Shown: in pieces, positions 41,274-50,353 of the stretch
Numbering within the stretch: position 1 is the first letter of the stretch
Layout: each line of letters starts with the position of its first letter
Source of the DNA: Ruminobacter sp964520475
GTDB taxonomy: Bacteria > Pseudomonadota > Gammaproteobacteria > Enterobacterales > Succinivibrionaceae
NCBI GenBank assembly: GCA_964520475.1
Contig: CAZFNS010000012.1
Coordinates: 1 to 57,887 of the forward strand
Reading direction: 5' to 3'
Length of the DNA stretch: 57,887 nt
Notes under the pieces: generated by a model
What the model was told of the DNA's origin: nothing
Seen by the model: the letters and a program-made list of their open reading frames with translations, nothing else
Databases searched by the model: none
Position numbers and translations under genes: made by a program

Positions 41274-42578
41274 ATGGCTGCATCGCTTGAAAAAATCAGA
41301 AAAATAAGTCCTTTGGTCATCGGCGACATCATGCTCGACCGCTTCACCTACGGCAAGGTGGAGCGCATCTCGCCCGAAGCCCCGGTGCCCATCTTCAGGT
41401 ACGATCACGAGAAGGAGATGCTCGGCGGCGCCGGCAACGTGGTGGCGAACATCACCGCGCTCGGGTGCCGGTGCGACTTCCTCGGCGTCATCGGCAACGA
41501 CCCCGAGGGGCGCAAGATCTCGGAGCTGCTGAAGGCGATCGGGGTGCACAGCCACCTGCTGCGCGTCAGCGACTATCCCACCATCGTCAAGGCCCGGCTC
41601 ATCGCCGGCAACAACCACCTGCTCCGCGTGGACCACGAGGACAAACTGCCCATCATGGAGAACGTCCTCGCCCGCCTGAGGAGCATCCTGGTGAAAGCCG
41701 TCAAGGCCGCGGACGTCGTGCTCCTGTCCGACTACAACAAGGGCATCCTCACCCGGGAGACCACCCAGCTGATCATCGGGATCTGCCGCAAGTACGGCAA
41801 GCCCGTCATCGCGGACCCGAAGGGCATGGACTACTCCAAGTACCGGGGCGCCACGCTGATCAAGCCGAACCTCAAGGAATTCGGGGAGGCCACGGGCCGG
41901 AAGTACCACCCCGCCCGCCCGGATTTTCACGAAAAGGTCACCGAAGGGGCGCTCGAGCTCATGAACAGGTTCGACATCGCCAACCTCATCGTCACCCTCA
42001 GCGAGTACGGCATGCTGCACATTTCGCGCAAGGACGGGGTGATAAACCACATCTTCACCGAGGCCCGGGAGGTGTACGACGTCTCCGGGGCCGGCGACAC
42101 GACCCTCGCCGTGCTCGGCCTGGCGATCGGCGCGGGCATGCGGATCAAGCGGGCCATGGCGCTCGCGAACAAGGCGTCGGGGATCGTCGTGGGCAAGCTC
42201 GGCACGGCCACCGTGAGCTACGAGGAGCTGAGCCGCGCCTGGGCGGGCGGCAAGCCGGCGGACGACGCGCTCGACGAGGAGGGCCTGGCGCGGGCCCTTA
42301 AGACCGCGCGCGACCGCGACCGGACGGTGCGGGCGGTCTGGGGAACGTTCGCGGAGCTGACGCCGGAGCTCATCGAAAGGCTCAACGAGCTCAAGGCGGG
42401 GTGCGACACGCTCATCGCCGTGATCGACGCCGCCTCGCCGAACGCCGAGCTCGCGCGGGCCGTGCTGCGGAACCACGTCGCGGTGGGCGCCGTGGCGGTC
42501 ATCCCCGATCCCGGCGCGTTCTTCGCGAAAAACGCCGCGGAATTGCGGCTGGATCCGGAAAGCGTCGCCGGACTGTAG
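41274..42578 (+). CDS. hldE: HldE heptose-7-phosphate kinase with a degenerate nucleotidyltransferase domain
   Basis: 434 residues against 477 in E. coli. The N-terminal ribokinase-fold half is complete: VIGDIMLDRFTYG, GGAGNVVANI and the catalytic GAGD at 272-275, followed by VVGKLGTATVS. It phosphorylates D-glycero-D-manno-heptose 7-phosphate at C1. The C-terminal half should carry NGxFDxxHxGH; here that stretch (351-366) reads TVRAVWGTFAELTPEL, and the domain stops about 45 residues early. The adenylyltransferase step is therefore probably lost. The reading frame is open and codon use normal, so this is an evolved change rather than an obvious recent frameshift. GAGGAACGGAA precedes the ATG. 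Confidence 0.88.
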   Translation: MAASLEKIRKISPLVIGDIMLDRFTYGKVERISPEAPVPIFRYDHEKEMLGGAGNVVANITALGCRCDFLGVIGNDPEGRKISELLKAIGVHSHLLRVSDYPTIVKARLIAGNNHLLRVDHEDKLPIMENVLARLRSILVKAVKAADVVLLSDYNKGILTRETTQLIIGICRKYGKPVIADPKGMDYSKYRGATLIKPNLKEFGEATGRKYHPARPDFHEKVTEGALELMNRFDIANLIVTLSEYGMLHISRKDGVINHIFTEAREVYDVSGAGDTTLAVLGLAIGAGMRIKRAMALANKASGIVVGKLGTATVSYEELSRAWAGGKPADDALDEEGLARALKTARDRDRTVRAVWGTFAELTPELIERLNELKAGCDTLIAVIDAASPNAELARAVLRNHVAVGAVAVIPDPGAFFAKNAAELRLDPESVAGL

Positions 42579-42628
42579 GACGGAAGGGCGGATCCCGATA
42601 TCGTTTACTTACTGCTGAGGGCAAATTT

Positions 42629-43615
42629 ATGATTATTGTTACGGGGGGAGCCGGCTTCATCGGCTCCTGCATAGTGGCGAAGCTCGACGAATTGAACGTC
42701 CGCGACGTGTACGTCGTCGACTGGCTCGGCTGCGACGACCGCTGGAAGAACCTCGCCAAGCACGAGATCGGCGGGGTGATCCTTCCCGGGCAGATGGACG
42801 CTTTCCTCGCGGCCCACAAGGGGGAGATCGACGCGGTGATCAACATGGGGGCGATTTCCACCACCACCGAGCGGAACGTCGACAACATCCTGCAGAACAA
42901 CCAGCAGCTCGCCTGGAAGCTGTGGTGCTTCTGCCGCGACAACGGCGCGCAGTTCATCTACGCCTCCTCGGCCGCCACCTACGGCTCCGGGGAGCACGGC
43001 TTCAGCGACAGCGAGGATCTCGCCTACCTCAAGTCCCTCCGCCCCCTCAACCCCTACGGGTGGAGCAAGGCCTCCTTCGACGTCAAGGTGGCGCGCGAGG
43101 TCGCCGAGGGCCGGCGCCTGCCGAAACAGTACGCGGGGCTCAAGTTCTTCAACGTGTACGGGCCCAACGAGTACCACAAGGGCGGCCAGAAGTCCGTGGT
43201 GGCCCATATCTTCCCGTCGGTCAAGAACAACGAGCCGGTGAAGCTCTTCAAGTCGTACAACCCCGCCTACCGGGACGGCTGGCAGCTGCGCGACTTCGTC
43301 TACGTGCGCGACGCGGTCGACGTGGTGGTCTGGCTGCTCCGGAATCCCGGGGTCAGCGGCCTGTTCAACGTGGGCTCCGGCGAGGCCCGGTCCTTCTACG
43401 ATCTCGCCAAGGCCACCTGGAACGCGCTCGGCCTCGAGGAGAAGATCGTCTTCACGGAGATGCCCGAAAGCATCCGCGACCGCTACCAGTACTACACCCG
43501 GGCCGATCTCGCCAAGCTGCGGGCCGCGGGCTACGACAAGCCCATGACCTCCCTCGAGGAGGGCGTGGCGGACTACGTCCTCGGCTATCTGAACAAACCC
43601 GACATGTACCGCTAG
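42629..43615 (+). CDS. hldD: ADP-glyceromanno-heptose 6-epimerase
   Basis: 328 residues. Rossmann motif GGAGFIGS at the N-terminus, ASSAATYGSG, and the catalytic YGWSK. It converts ADP-D-glycero- to ADP-L-glycero-D-manno-heptose for the LPS inner core. The presence of an intact hldD implies that ADP-heptose is still made in the cell, which conflicts with the eroded half of hldE just upstream. GAGG lies 8 nt before the ATG. Confidence 0.95.
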   Translation: MIIVTGGAGFIGSCIVAKLDELNVRDVYVVDWLGCDDRWKNLAKHEIGGVILPGQMDAFLAAHKGEIDAVINMGAISTTTERNVDNILQNNQQLAWKLWCFCRDNGAQFIYASSAATYGSGEHGFSDSEDLAYLKSLRPLNPYGWSKASFDVKVAREVAEGRRLPKQYAGLKFFNVYGPNEYHKGGQKSVVAHIFPSVKNNEPVKLFKSYNPAYRDGWQLRDFVYVRDAVDVVVWLLRNPGVSGLFNVGSGEARSFYDLAKATWNALGLEEKIVFTEMPESIRDRYQYYTRADLAKLRAAGYDKPMTSLEEGVADYVLGYLNKPDMYR

Positions 43616-43629
43616 GGCCGGAACGGCCG

Positions 43630-43659
43630 GCGCGGGCGGATCCGCCGCCCGCGCTTTTT
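43630..43659 (+). terminator. Terminator after hldD
   Basis: GCGCGGGCGG, loop ATCCG, CCGCCCGCGC, then five T. It separates the heptose genes from the rhamnose operon. Confidence 0.8.
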
Positions 43660-43710
43660 CCCCGGCGGCTCCCGCGCCGGGGCGCGCGGGCGAACCTTCC
43701 GGAAGGCGCG

Positions 43711-44607
43711 ATGAAAGGAATCATTCTGGCGGGCGGCGCCGGCACCAGGCTCCACCCCCTGACCGTGTCGGTGAACAAGCAGCTGCTGCCCGTTTACGAC
43801 AAGCCGATGATCTACTACCCCCTCTCGATCCTGATGCTCGCGGGCATCCGGGAGATCCTCGTGATCACCGCCCCGGACGACGCCGGCCTGTACCGGCGGC
43901 TCCTCGGGGACGGCGCGCGCTGGGGCCTGAGCATAGGATACGCGGAGCAGCGCGAGCCCCGGGGGCTCGCCGAGGCCTTCATCATCGGCGAGGACTTCAT
44001 CGGCGGGGAGAACGTGTGCCTGATCCTGGGGGACAACCTCTTTCACGGGCACCGGCTCTCCGATCTGCTCAGGCGCTCCGCGGCGCTCGCGAGCGGGGCG
44101 GTCGTGTTCGCCTACCGGGTGAGCGACCCGTCGCGCTACGGGGTGGTGGAGTTCGGCCCGGACGGCCGCCCCGCGGCGATCGTCGAGAAGCCGCGCCGCG
44201 CCCGATCCCGCTACGCGGTGACGGGGCTGTATTTCTACGACCGCCGGGTGACGGAATACGCGAAGACGATCCGCCCGTCCGCCCGCGGCGAGCTCGAGAT
44301 AACCGACGTCAACAACATCTACCTCGCCGACGGCGAGCTCCGGGTCGAGCGCCTCGGCCGCGGCGTGGCCTGGCTGGACACCGGCACCCCCGACTCGCTG
44401 CTCGAGGCCTCGTCCTACATCAGAACCCTCGAAAAAAGACAGAACTGCCAGATCTGCTCGCCCGACGAGATCGCCTTCGATCTCGGGTACATCGGGGCGG
44501 CGGAGCTCGCCCGGATCGCCGCGTCCTGCGGGAACGGCCCGTACGGCCGCTACCTCGCCGAGCTGGCCGGCGGGTTCGGGACGGGCGGAGAAGGAGAAAG
44601 CTCATGA
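43711..44607 (+). CDS. rfbA: Glucose-1-phosphate thymidylyltransferase
   Basis: 298 residues. Nucleotidyltransferase signature GGAGTRLHPLT, KQLLPVYDKPMIYYPL and LGDNLFHG are all present. It makes dTDP-glucose, the first step to dTDP-L-rhamnose. It starts the four-gene rfbACBD operon and overlaps rfbC by 4 nt (ATGA). GGAAGG precedes the ATG. No clear promoter was seen in the 50 nt after the hldD terminator. Confidence 0.96.
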   Translation: MKGIILAGGAGTRLHPLTVSVNKQLLPVYDKPMIYYPLSILMLAGIREILVITAPDDAGLYRRLLGDGARWGLSIGYAEQREPRGLAEAFIIGEDFIGGENVCLILGDNLFHGHRLSDLLRRSAALASGAVVFAYRVSDPSRYGVVEFGPDGRPAAIVEKPRRARSRYAVTGLYFYDRRVTEYAKTIRPSARGELEITDVNNIYLADGELRVERLGRGVAWLDTGTPDSLLEASSYIRTLEKRQNCQICSPDEIAFDLGYIGAAELARIAASCGNGPYGRYLAELAGGFGTGGEGESS

Positions 44608-45161
44608 ACCTCGCGCATACCGCTATCCCCGGGGTGCTGATCCTCGAGCCGGCCGTTTACCCGGACAGCCGGGGCTGGTTCGCGGAGGTGTTCCGCGCCG
44701 ACGAGTTTCTGGAAGCGACCGGCGGCCCGCCGATCGTCCAGGTGAACCAGTCCCTGTCCGCGCGCGGGGTGCTGCGCGGCCTGCACTACCAGCTGACCCG
44801 GCCGCAGGGCAAGCTGATCCGGGCGGTTGGCGGGAAGATCTTCGACGTGGCGGTCGATATGCGCCGGGACAGCCCGACCTTCGGCCGGCACGTCTCCGCC
44901 GTCCTCTCGGACGAGAACCGCCGCCAGCTGTGGATCCCGCCGGGCTTCGCCCACGGCTTCTACGTGCTGAGCGAGCGGGCGGCGGTGGTTTACGGGTGCA
45001 CGGCTTACTACGACCCGGCCGCGGAGCGCGCCGTGCGCTGGGACGATCCGGATCTCGGGATACCTTGGCCGCTCCTGCGGGGCGTGACCGGGACCGGGCG
45101 CCCCCTGGTGTCCGACCGGGACGCCCGGGCGGGGCGGTTCCGGGACGCGGAGTGTTTTTAG
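44604..45161 (+). CDS. rfbC: dTDP-4-dehydrorhamnose 3,5-epimerase
   Basis: 185 residues, the usual length. The cupin core shows GVLRGLHYQ with the catalytic His, KLIRAVGGKIFDVAVDMRR and WIPPGFAHGF. Third activity of the dTDP-rhamnose pathway; it epimerises C3 and C5. It overlaps rfbA and is 18 nt before rfbB, with GAGGGGGAAGG as ribosome-binding site for the next gene. Confidence 0.96.
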   Translation: MNLAHTAIPGVLILEPAVYPDSRGWFAEVFRADEFLEATGGPPIVQVNQSLSARGVLRGLHYQLTRPQGKLIRAVGGKIFDVAVDMRRDSPTFGRHVSAVLSDENRRQLWIPPGFAHGFYVLSERAAVVYGCTAYYDPAAERAVRWDDPDLGIPWPLLRGVTGTGRPLVSDRDARAGRFRDAECF

Positions 45162-45179
45162 CCCGAGGGGGAAGGGGAC

Positions 45180-46241
45180 ATGGCGGAAGCGCTGCTCATA
45201 ACCGGCGGGGCCGGCTTCATCGGCTCCAATTTCGCGGACTACGTCCTGAGCCGTTATCCGGAGACGCGGGTCACGGTGCTCGACCGCTTCACCTACGCCG
45301 GCCGGCCCGCGAACCTCGCCCCCGCCCGGGAGAGGTACGGGGACCGCCTGGAGACGATCCGGGGCGACGTCCGCGACGAGGCGCTGGCGGAGGAGCTCAT
45401 CCGCTCCCGGGGGATCTCCCTGGTGGCCAACTTCGCGGCCGAGTCCCACGTGGACCGCTCGATCGCCGATCCCCGGGATTTCGTGGGCACCAACGTCGCG
45501 GGCGCCTGCGCCCTCCTCGGGGTCTGCCTCAGGCTCCGGGCCGCCGCGGGCGGGCCGGTAACCCGCTTCCTGCAGATCTCGACCGACGAGGTCTACGGCT
45601 CGCTCGACGATCCCGGCGCGCCGCCGTTCACCGAGCGGAGCCCCTACGCCCCGAGCTCCCCGTACGCCGCCTCCAAGGCCGCGGCCGACCTGATGGCCGG
45701 GGCGTTCTTCCGCACTTACGGCCTCGACGTCGTCGTCACCCACGGCTCGAACACCTACGGGCCCCGCCAGCATCCCGAGAAACTTCTTCCGCTCGCGATC
45801 ACGCGCGCGCTCGCCGGCCGGGAGATCCCCGTTTACGGGAGCGGCCTGCAGACGCGGGAGTGGCTCTTCGTGACGGATCACTGCCGGGCGGCGGATCTCG
45901 CGCTGCGCCGCGGCGCCCCCGGGGCGCATTACAACGTGGGCGGCGAGCCGCTCGCGAACAACGAAATCCTCGCGAAGACCCTCGGCGTGCTCGCGGGGCT
46001 CCTGAACGCGGAAGGGCGCTTCCGGGAGAAATTCCGCGGCTCGCCGCTGCTCCGGGGCCTCGATCCGCGCTCCCTGATCCGGCACGTGGCCGACCGTCCC
46101 GGCCACGATTTCCGCTACGCGCCCGGGGACGGACGGATCGCGCGGGAGCTCGGCTTCCGCCGGGAGACGGGGCTGGACGAGGGCCTTAAGCTCACGGTCG
46201 CCTGGTACCTCGAAAATCTCAGACCGGAGGATCTCGCGTGA
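45180..46241 (+). CDS. rfbB: dTDP-glucose 4,6-dehydratase
   Basis: 353 residues, short-chain dehydrogenase fold. GGAGFIGSNF binds NAD; the catalytic residues are in STDEVYGS and YAASK. Second activity of the pathway. The family block usually reading TRCSNNYGPYQFPEK is here THGSNTYGPRQHPEK, still recognisable. It overlaps rfbD by 4 nt. Confidence 0.95.
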   Translation: MAEALLITGGAGFIGSNFADYVLSRYPETRVTVLDRFTYAGRPANLAPARERYGDRLETIRGDVRDEALAEELIRSRGISLVANFAAESHVDRSIADPRDFVGTNVAGACALLGVCLRLRAAAGGPVTRFLQISTDEVYGSLDDPGAPPFTERSPYAPSSPYAASKAAADLMAGAFFRTYGLDVVVTHGSNTYGPRQHPEKLLPLAITRALAGREIPVYGSGLQTREWLFVTDHCRAADLALRRGAPGAHYNVGGEPLANNEILAKTLGVLAGLLNAEGRFREKFRGSPLLRGLDPRSLIRHVADRPGHDFRYAPGDGRIARELGFRRETGLDEGLKLTVAWYLENLRPEDLA

Positions 46242-47125
46242 GGATCCTGGTGCTCGGGCGCGGCGGGACGCTCGCGCGGGCCCTCGCGGCGGAGGCGGCC
46301 GCCCGGGAGGGCGTCCGGGCGCTGTTCCTCGGGCGCCGCGAGCTCGGGCCGGTCTCCGCCGCGGGGATCGCCGCGGCCGCGGCGGTCTTCGCCCCGGACG
46401 CGCTGATCGACGCCGCGGCCTTCACCGACGTCGACGGGGCGGAAAACGGGGCGCCCGGGAACGCGGAGCTCAACATCCGCCTGCCCGCCTGCGCCGCGGC
46501 GGTCTGCGCCGCCCGGGGGATCCCGCTCGTCCACGTCTCCACCGACTACGTGTTCGGCGGGGAGCCCGGGGCGCCGTACGCCGAGACGGACCGTCCCCGC
46601 CCGGTCAACGCCTACGGCATGGCCAAGCTCGCGGGCGAGGCGGCCGCGGCCCGGCTCTGCCCCCGCTCCGTCGTCGTGCGGACCTCCTGGCTGTTCGCCC
46701 CCGGGCGGCCCGGCTTCGTGACCAGGGTGGGGGGCATGCTCGCGCGGGGCGAGACGCCGCGGGTCCCCGGCGATCAGACCGGCGGGCCCACCCCCGCGGG
46801 GGATCTCGCCCGGGTGTGCCTCGGGATCGCCGCCCGCGCGGCCGCGCCCGGCTTCCGGGACTGGGGGATCTACCATTACTGCGGCTTCCCGTACGCGAGC
46901 CGCCGCGCGCTCGCGGAGTTCGTCCGGGACGCGGCCGCGCGCGCCGGGATCTGCCCGGCCGCGGCGCCCGTCCTCACGCGGGCGGACGCGGGCGGGGCGC
47001 CCCGGCCCCGCGACAGCTCCCTCGCCTGCCGGAAGATCGGAGAAACGTTCGGGATCGGGCCGGCGGACTGGCGGGCGGAGATCGCGGCCCGCCCCGCGGT
47101 GTACGCGGATCCGGCCGTGAGATAA
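46238..47125 (+). CDS. rfbD: dTDP-4-dehydrorhamnose reductase
   Basis: 295 residues. VSTDYVFGG and the catalytic YGMAK are present. The N-terminal nucleotide loop is GRGGTLA rather than the common GxxGQLG, a mild divergence. It completes dTDP-L-rhamnose, donor for O-antigen or other surface glycans. No rhamnosyltransferase lies in the operon. The TAA stop abuts the T run of the convergent ppk1 terminator. Confidence 0.92.
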   Translation: MRILVLGRGGTLARALAAEAAAREGVRALFLGRRELGPVSAAGIAAAAAVFAPDALIDAAAFTDVDGAENGAPGNAELNIRLPACAAAVCAARGIPLVHVSTDYVFGGEPGAPYAETDRPRPVNAYGMAKLAGEAAAARLCPRSVVVRTSWLFAPGRPGFVTRVGGMLARGETPRVPGDQTGGPTPAGDLARVCLGIAARAAAPGFRDWGIYHYCGFPYASRRALAEFVRDAAARAGICPAAAPVLTRADAGGAPRPRDSSLACRKIGETFGIGPADWRAEIAARPAVYADPAVR

Positions 47126-47148
47126 AAAAACCGCCGCGGGGGCGGCGG
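47124..47148 (-). terminator. Terminator of ppk1
   Basis: On the minus strand CCGCCGC, loop CCCC, GCGGCGG, then seven T, ending within the rfbD stop codon. A second perfect hairpin (GGCCGGCG-GGAG-CGCCGGCC, 47155-47174) lies between it and the ppk1 stop. Confidence 0.85.
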
Positions 47149-47186
47149 GGAACGGGCCGGCGGGAGCGCCGGCCGGACTAACGGCG

Positions 47187-49265
47187 CTACTTGTCCTGCA
47201 GCGACTTCTCGGTCGATTCCATGTACTCGTAAATGGCGATCTGGGAGCGGATCTTCTTGCTGTTCTTGCCGCGCTTCACGTACTGGTTGTCCTGCTCCCG
47301 GTTGATGACGCGCGCCTTCATGTTGTCGCTCAGCTGCAGGTTCAGGATGTTCAGGATGTGGCTCTTGAGCCCCGGATCGTAGATGGGGGTGCCCACCTCG
47401 ATGCGCAGATCGAGGTTCCGGGTCATCCAGTCGGCCGATGAGATGTAGAGCCGGTAATCCCCGCCGTTGTGGAAGTACATGATGCGCGGGTGCTCGAGGA
47501 AGCGGTCCACGATGCTGATCGCGTTGATGTTCTCGCTCAGGCCTGCCACGCCCGGGAGCAGCGAGCACATGCCGCGCACGATCATGTCCATCTTCACGCC
47601 CGCCTGCGAAGCCTCGTAGAGCTTGTTGATCAGGCGCCGGTCCACCAGGTTGTTGACCTTGAGCAGGATCCGGCTCTCGAGCCCGGCCTTCGCGTTCTTG
47701 ATCTCGTTGTCGATGAGCTCGTAGATCTTTTTGCGCGCGTTGATCGGGGAGACCATCAGGTGCTCGAACTCGGGCCGCGTGTACGGGTACTCGATGAAAT
47801 CGAACACCTTCTCCACTTCCGTGGCGAGGCTCGCGTTCTTGGTGAACAGCGCGAAGTCGGTGTAGATCTTGGCGGTCTTCTCGTTGAAGTTGCCCGTGCC
47901 GATGTGGGCGTACCGCACGATGGACCCGTCCTCGATGCGCGAGATCAGGCAGAGCTTGGAGTGGATCTTGAGGCTCGGCATGCCGAACAGCACCTTGACG
48001 CCGGCCTCGGTCAGGCGGCTGGCCCAGCGGATGTTGTTCTCCTCGTCGAAGCGGGCCTTGAGCTCCACGACCACCGTGACGTTCTTGCCGTTGTTGGCGG
48101 CGTCGATGAGCGAGCTGATGACGCGGCTCTTGGCGGCCACGCGGTAGATGTTGATCTTGATGGCCCGCACCGCCGGATCGTAGGAGGCCTGCCGGAGCAG
48201 CTCGGTGAAGTAGCGGAACGAGTGGTAGGGGTAGTAGAGCAGCACGTCCCGGCGGGTGATGGCCTCGAACATGTTCTTGGCGCGGTCGAACAGGGTGGAG
48301 TTGAGCGCCGGCAGCCGCGAGTGCTCGAGGTAGTCGCGGCCGACGTTGGGGAAGCTGATGTAATCCTTGAAGTTGTGGTAGCGCCCGCCGTCCATCACCG
48401 AGTCCATGTCCTTGATGTGCAGGAGCTCGATGAAGCGGTCCACCATGTCCTTGGGCATCTCCCGGTCGTAAGCCACGCGGACCGGCATGGCCTTGAGCCG
48501 CTGCTTGAGGCTCTGGGACATGTTCTCGAGCAGGGTGCGGTCGAGCTGCGCGGACAGGTCGTACTCGGCGTCGCGGTTCATCTTCACGGTGTAGGCGCAG
48601 ATCTCGTCGTAGTCGAACAGGCCGCGGAACAGCTTGTCGAGGCCGACGCGGATGACGTTGTCGAGGATCATCAGGGTCTTGTCGCAGGCGCGGTCCGAGG
48701 GGATCTGGATGAACCGCGGCACGTTGTCGGTGGGGATCTCGATGAGCGCGTACTGCTCGCTGACCTTCTTCCCGTCCCGGCGGCTCATCTTGATGAACAG
48801 GTAGGTGTACTTGTCCTTGAGGAAAGTCACCAGGTCGACGCTGTCGGTGACGATCACGGGGCTGATGTGCTTGAGCACCTCGGCGTTGAAGTAGTTCTTC
48901 ACCCATTCGAGCTGCGGCGCGCTGATCTGCTTCTCGTCGAGCAGGAAAATGCTGTGCGTGGCGAGCTCGTCCATCAGCTCGTTGTAGGTCCGGTCGAAAA
49001 CCTTCGTGAGCTGCTTGACCCGGGAGAGCGCCTCCCTGAGGATATGGCGGGCCTCGGAGGTCTGGCCGTTTTCCTCCTCGATCATGACCTGCCTTTTGAG
49101 GTCGGCGATCTTCACCTTGAAAAACTCGTCCTGGTTGCTGGAGTAGATCCCGAGGAAGCGCACCCTTTCGATGATGGGGACGGTGCGGTCCTGAGCCTCC
49201 TGGAGCACGCGCTCGTTGAAGGAAATCCAGCTTAATTCTTTGGGCAGAAACGTTTCGTTTTTCAT
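47187..49265 (-). CDS. ppk1: Polyphosphate kinase 1
   Basis: 692 residues, as in E. coli. N-terminal ELSWISFNERVLQEA, the catalytic His in LKIHSKLCLISR, and YAHIGTGNFNEKTAKIYTDF are diagnostic. Ppk1 makes long-chain polyphosphate from ATP at the membrane. The usual partner ppx is absent here; instead the gene ends against rfbD with its own terminator. Confidence 0.97.
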   Translation of the reverse strand: MKNETFLPKELSWISFNERVLQEAQDRTVPIIERVRFLGIYSSNQDEFFKVKIADLKRQVMIEEENGQTSEARHILREALSRVKQLTKVFDRTYNELMDELATHSIFLLDEKQISAPQLEWVKNYFNAEVLKHISPVIVTDSVDLVTFLKDKYTYLFIKMSRRDGKKVSEQYALIEIPTDNVPRFIQIPSDRACDKTLMILDNVIRVGLDKLFRGLFDYDEICAYTVKMNRDAEYDLSAQLDRTLLENMSQSLKQRLKAMPVRVAYDREMPKDMVDRFIELLHIKDMDSVMDGGRYHNFKDYISFPNVGRDYLEHSRLPALNSTLFDRAKNMFEAITRRDVLLYYPYHSFRYFTELLRQASYDPAVRAIKINIYRVAAKSRVISSLIDAANNGKNVTVVVELKARFDEENNIRWASRLTEAGVKVLFGMPSLKIHSKLCLISRIEDGSIVRYAHIGTGNFNEKTAKIYTDFALFTKNASLATEVEKVFDFIEYPYTRPEFEHLMVSPINARKKIYELIDNEIKNAKAGLESRILLKVNNLVDRRLINKLYEASQAGVKMDMIVRGMCSLLPGVAGLSENINAISIVDRFLEHPRIMYFHNGGDYRLYISSADWMTRNLDLRIEVGTPIYDPGLKSHILNILNLQLSDNMKARVINREQDNQYVKRGKNSKKIRSQIAIYEYMESTEKSLQDK

Positions 49266-49321
49266 ATGGGGATCCCGGGAGTAAAAAAAGCGCCGGGCAA
49301 AACTCCGGCCGGCCTCTTCCG

Positions 49322-49350
49322 AATATACCCGAAAAGGCGGAGAATTGCAC
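49322..49350 (-). promoter_or_regulatory. ppk1: ppk1 promoter
   Basis: On the minus strand GTGCAA (49345-49350), 17 nt, TATATT (49322-49327). Predicted start near 49315. The leader has a weak hairpin followed by T7 (49283-49289), which might attenuate or may be a remnant. Confidence 0.5.
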
Positions 49351-49408
49351 CGGGCCGTCGCTTAAAAATCGAGCGATGCGGCAAATTTTTCGCGGGCGGT
49401 TCCGCGGG

Positions 49409-50284
49409 TCAGAACAGCCCGAATTTTTTGCGCCGGTAGAAGGGGCGCGCGTCCCCGACCGCGTCCGCGGCGAAGGTTCCGTCCGGGTCGTACCTGAGGA
49501 AATCGAGGGGTTTCCCGCCCGCGTGCGGGGCGGCGATCCCGGCCAGTTCCCGGAACAGGGGGGCGAGTTCTTCGGGCTTCGCGCCCGTCTCCACGACGAC
49601 GAGATAGCTCGCGCGGGTTTCCTCCGGGGCGCCGGGGCGGATCATGAGGCGCAGCCAGGCCCGCTCCGCGTTCTTATGCTTCCGGAGCGCGGCCGCGAGG
49701 GCGGCGCGGAGTTCCTCCGCCGGTTCCCGCGGCTCGGAGATTACCACCCGGTCGCCGGCTTTCACCGTGTAGCGGCGGGCCTCAGCGGCTTTTTCCGCGC
49801 GGTTCAGCACGGCCCGCACCGTATCGGCGTCGAACGTCATGCAGATCCCGAAAGGGTTCACCGTGATCCCCCGGATGCCGGAGTTCTCGGCGAGGACGAT
49901 CCTCGCGATCGCGGCGAAGGGCTGGATCAGCATCCCCGACGCGGGGACGGTTATCTTGTCCGATTCGGCCTTCGAGGTGAACACCGGGCACCAGGCCCCG
50001 CCGTCGCCGCCTTTCTCGCTCAGCAGCACCAGGTTCAGGCGGGTCCCGCCGGCGATCGTCACCTCGCCCCGGCCGCCGCCGGTCCCGCGGACGGACACGC
50101 CGTCCCGGTCCCCGCCGGCCAGGCCGAAGGGCACGATCACCCGCGCGGCCGCGAGCAGGGCCGTCACCCTTTCCGCGTTGAGCCGGGTGCCGGCCTCCCG
50201 CAGGTTCAGCATGGCCCGCTCGAGTTCCGCGTTGTCCGGCCCCGGATCCGGGGAAGGGGTCTTCCCGCCGCTGTTTTCCGTCAT
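49409..50284 (-). CDS. SseB-family protein
   Basis: 291 residues, no signal peptide. The N-terminal SseB domain shows WCPVFTSKAESDK and ITVNPFGICMTFD; the C-terminal SseB_C region ends with RPFYRRKKFGLF. E. coli SseB is linked to serine sensitivity, but the biochemical role is unknown. The gene lies downstream of two lipoprotein genes on the same strand, 69 nt after the nearer one. Confidence 0.72.
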   Translation of the reverse strand: MTENSGGKTPSPDPGPDNAELERAMLNLREAGTRLNAERVTALLAAARVIVPFGLAGGDRDGVSVRGTGGGRGEVTIAGGTRLNLVLLSEKGGDGGAWCPVFTSKAESDKITVPASGMLIQPFAAIARIVLAENSGIRGITVNPFGICMTFDADTVRAVLNRAEKAAEARRYTVKAGDRVVISEPREPAEELRAALAAALRKHKNAERAWLRLMIRPGAPEETRASYLVVVETGAKPEELAPLFRELAGIAAPHAGGKPLDFLRYDPDGTFAADAVGDARPFYRRKKFGLF

Positions 50285-50353
50285 GATGGTTTCAGTCCGC
50301 CGTTTCGTGGATGATGAAAAAATTCCGGCGCCCGCGCTCCGCGGGGAGCCGGG

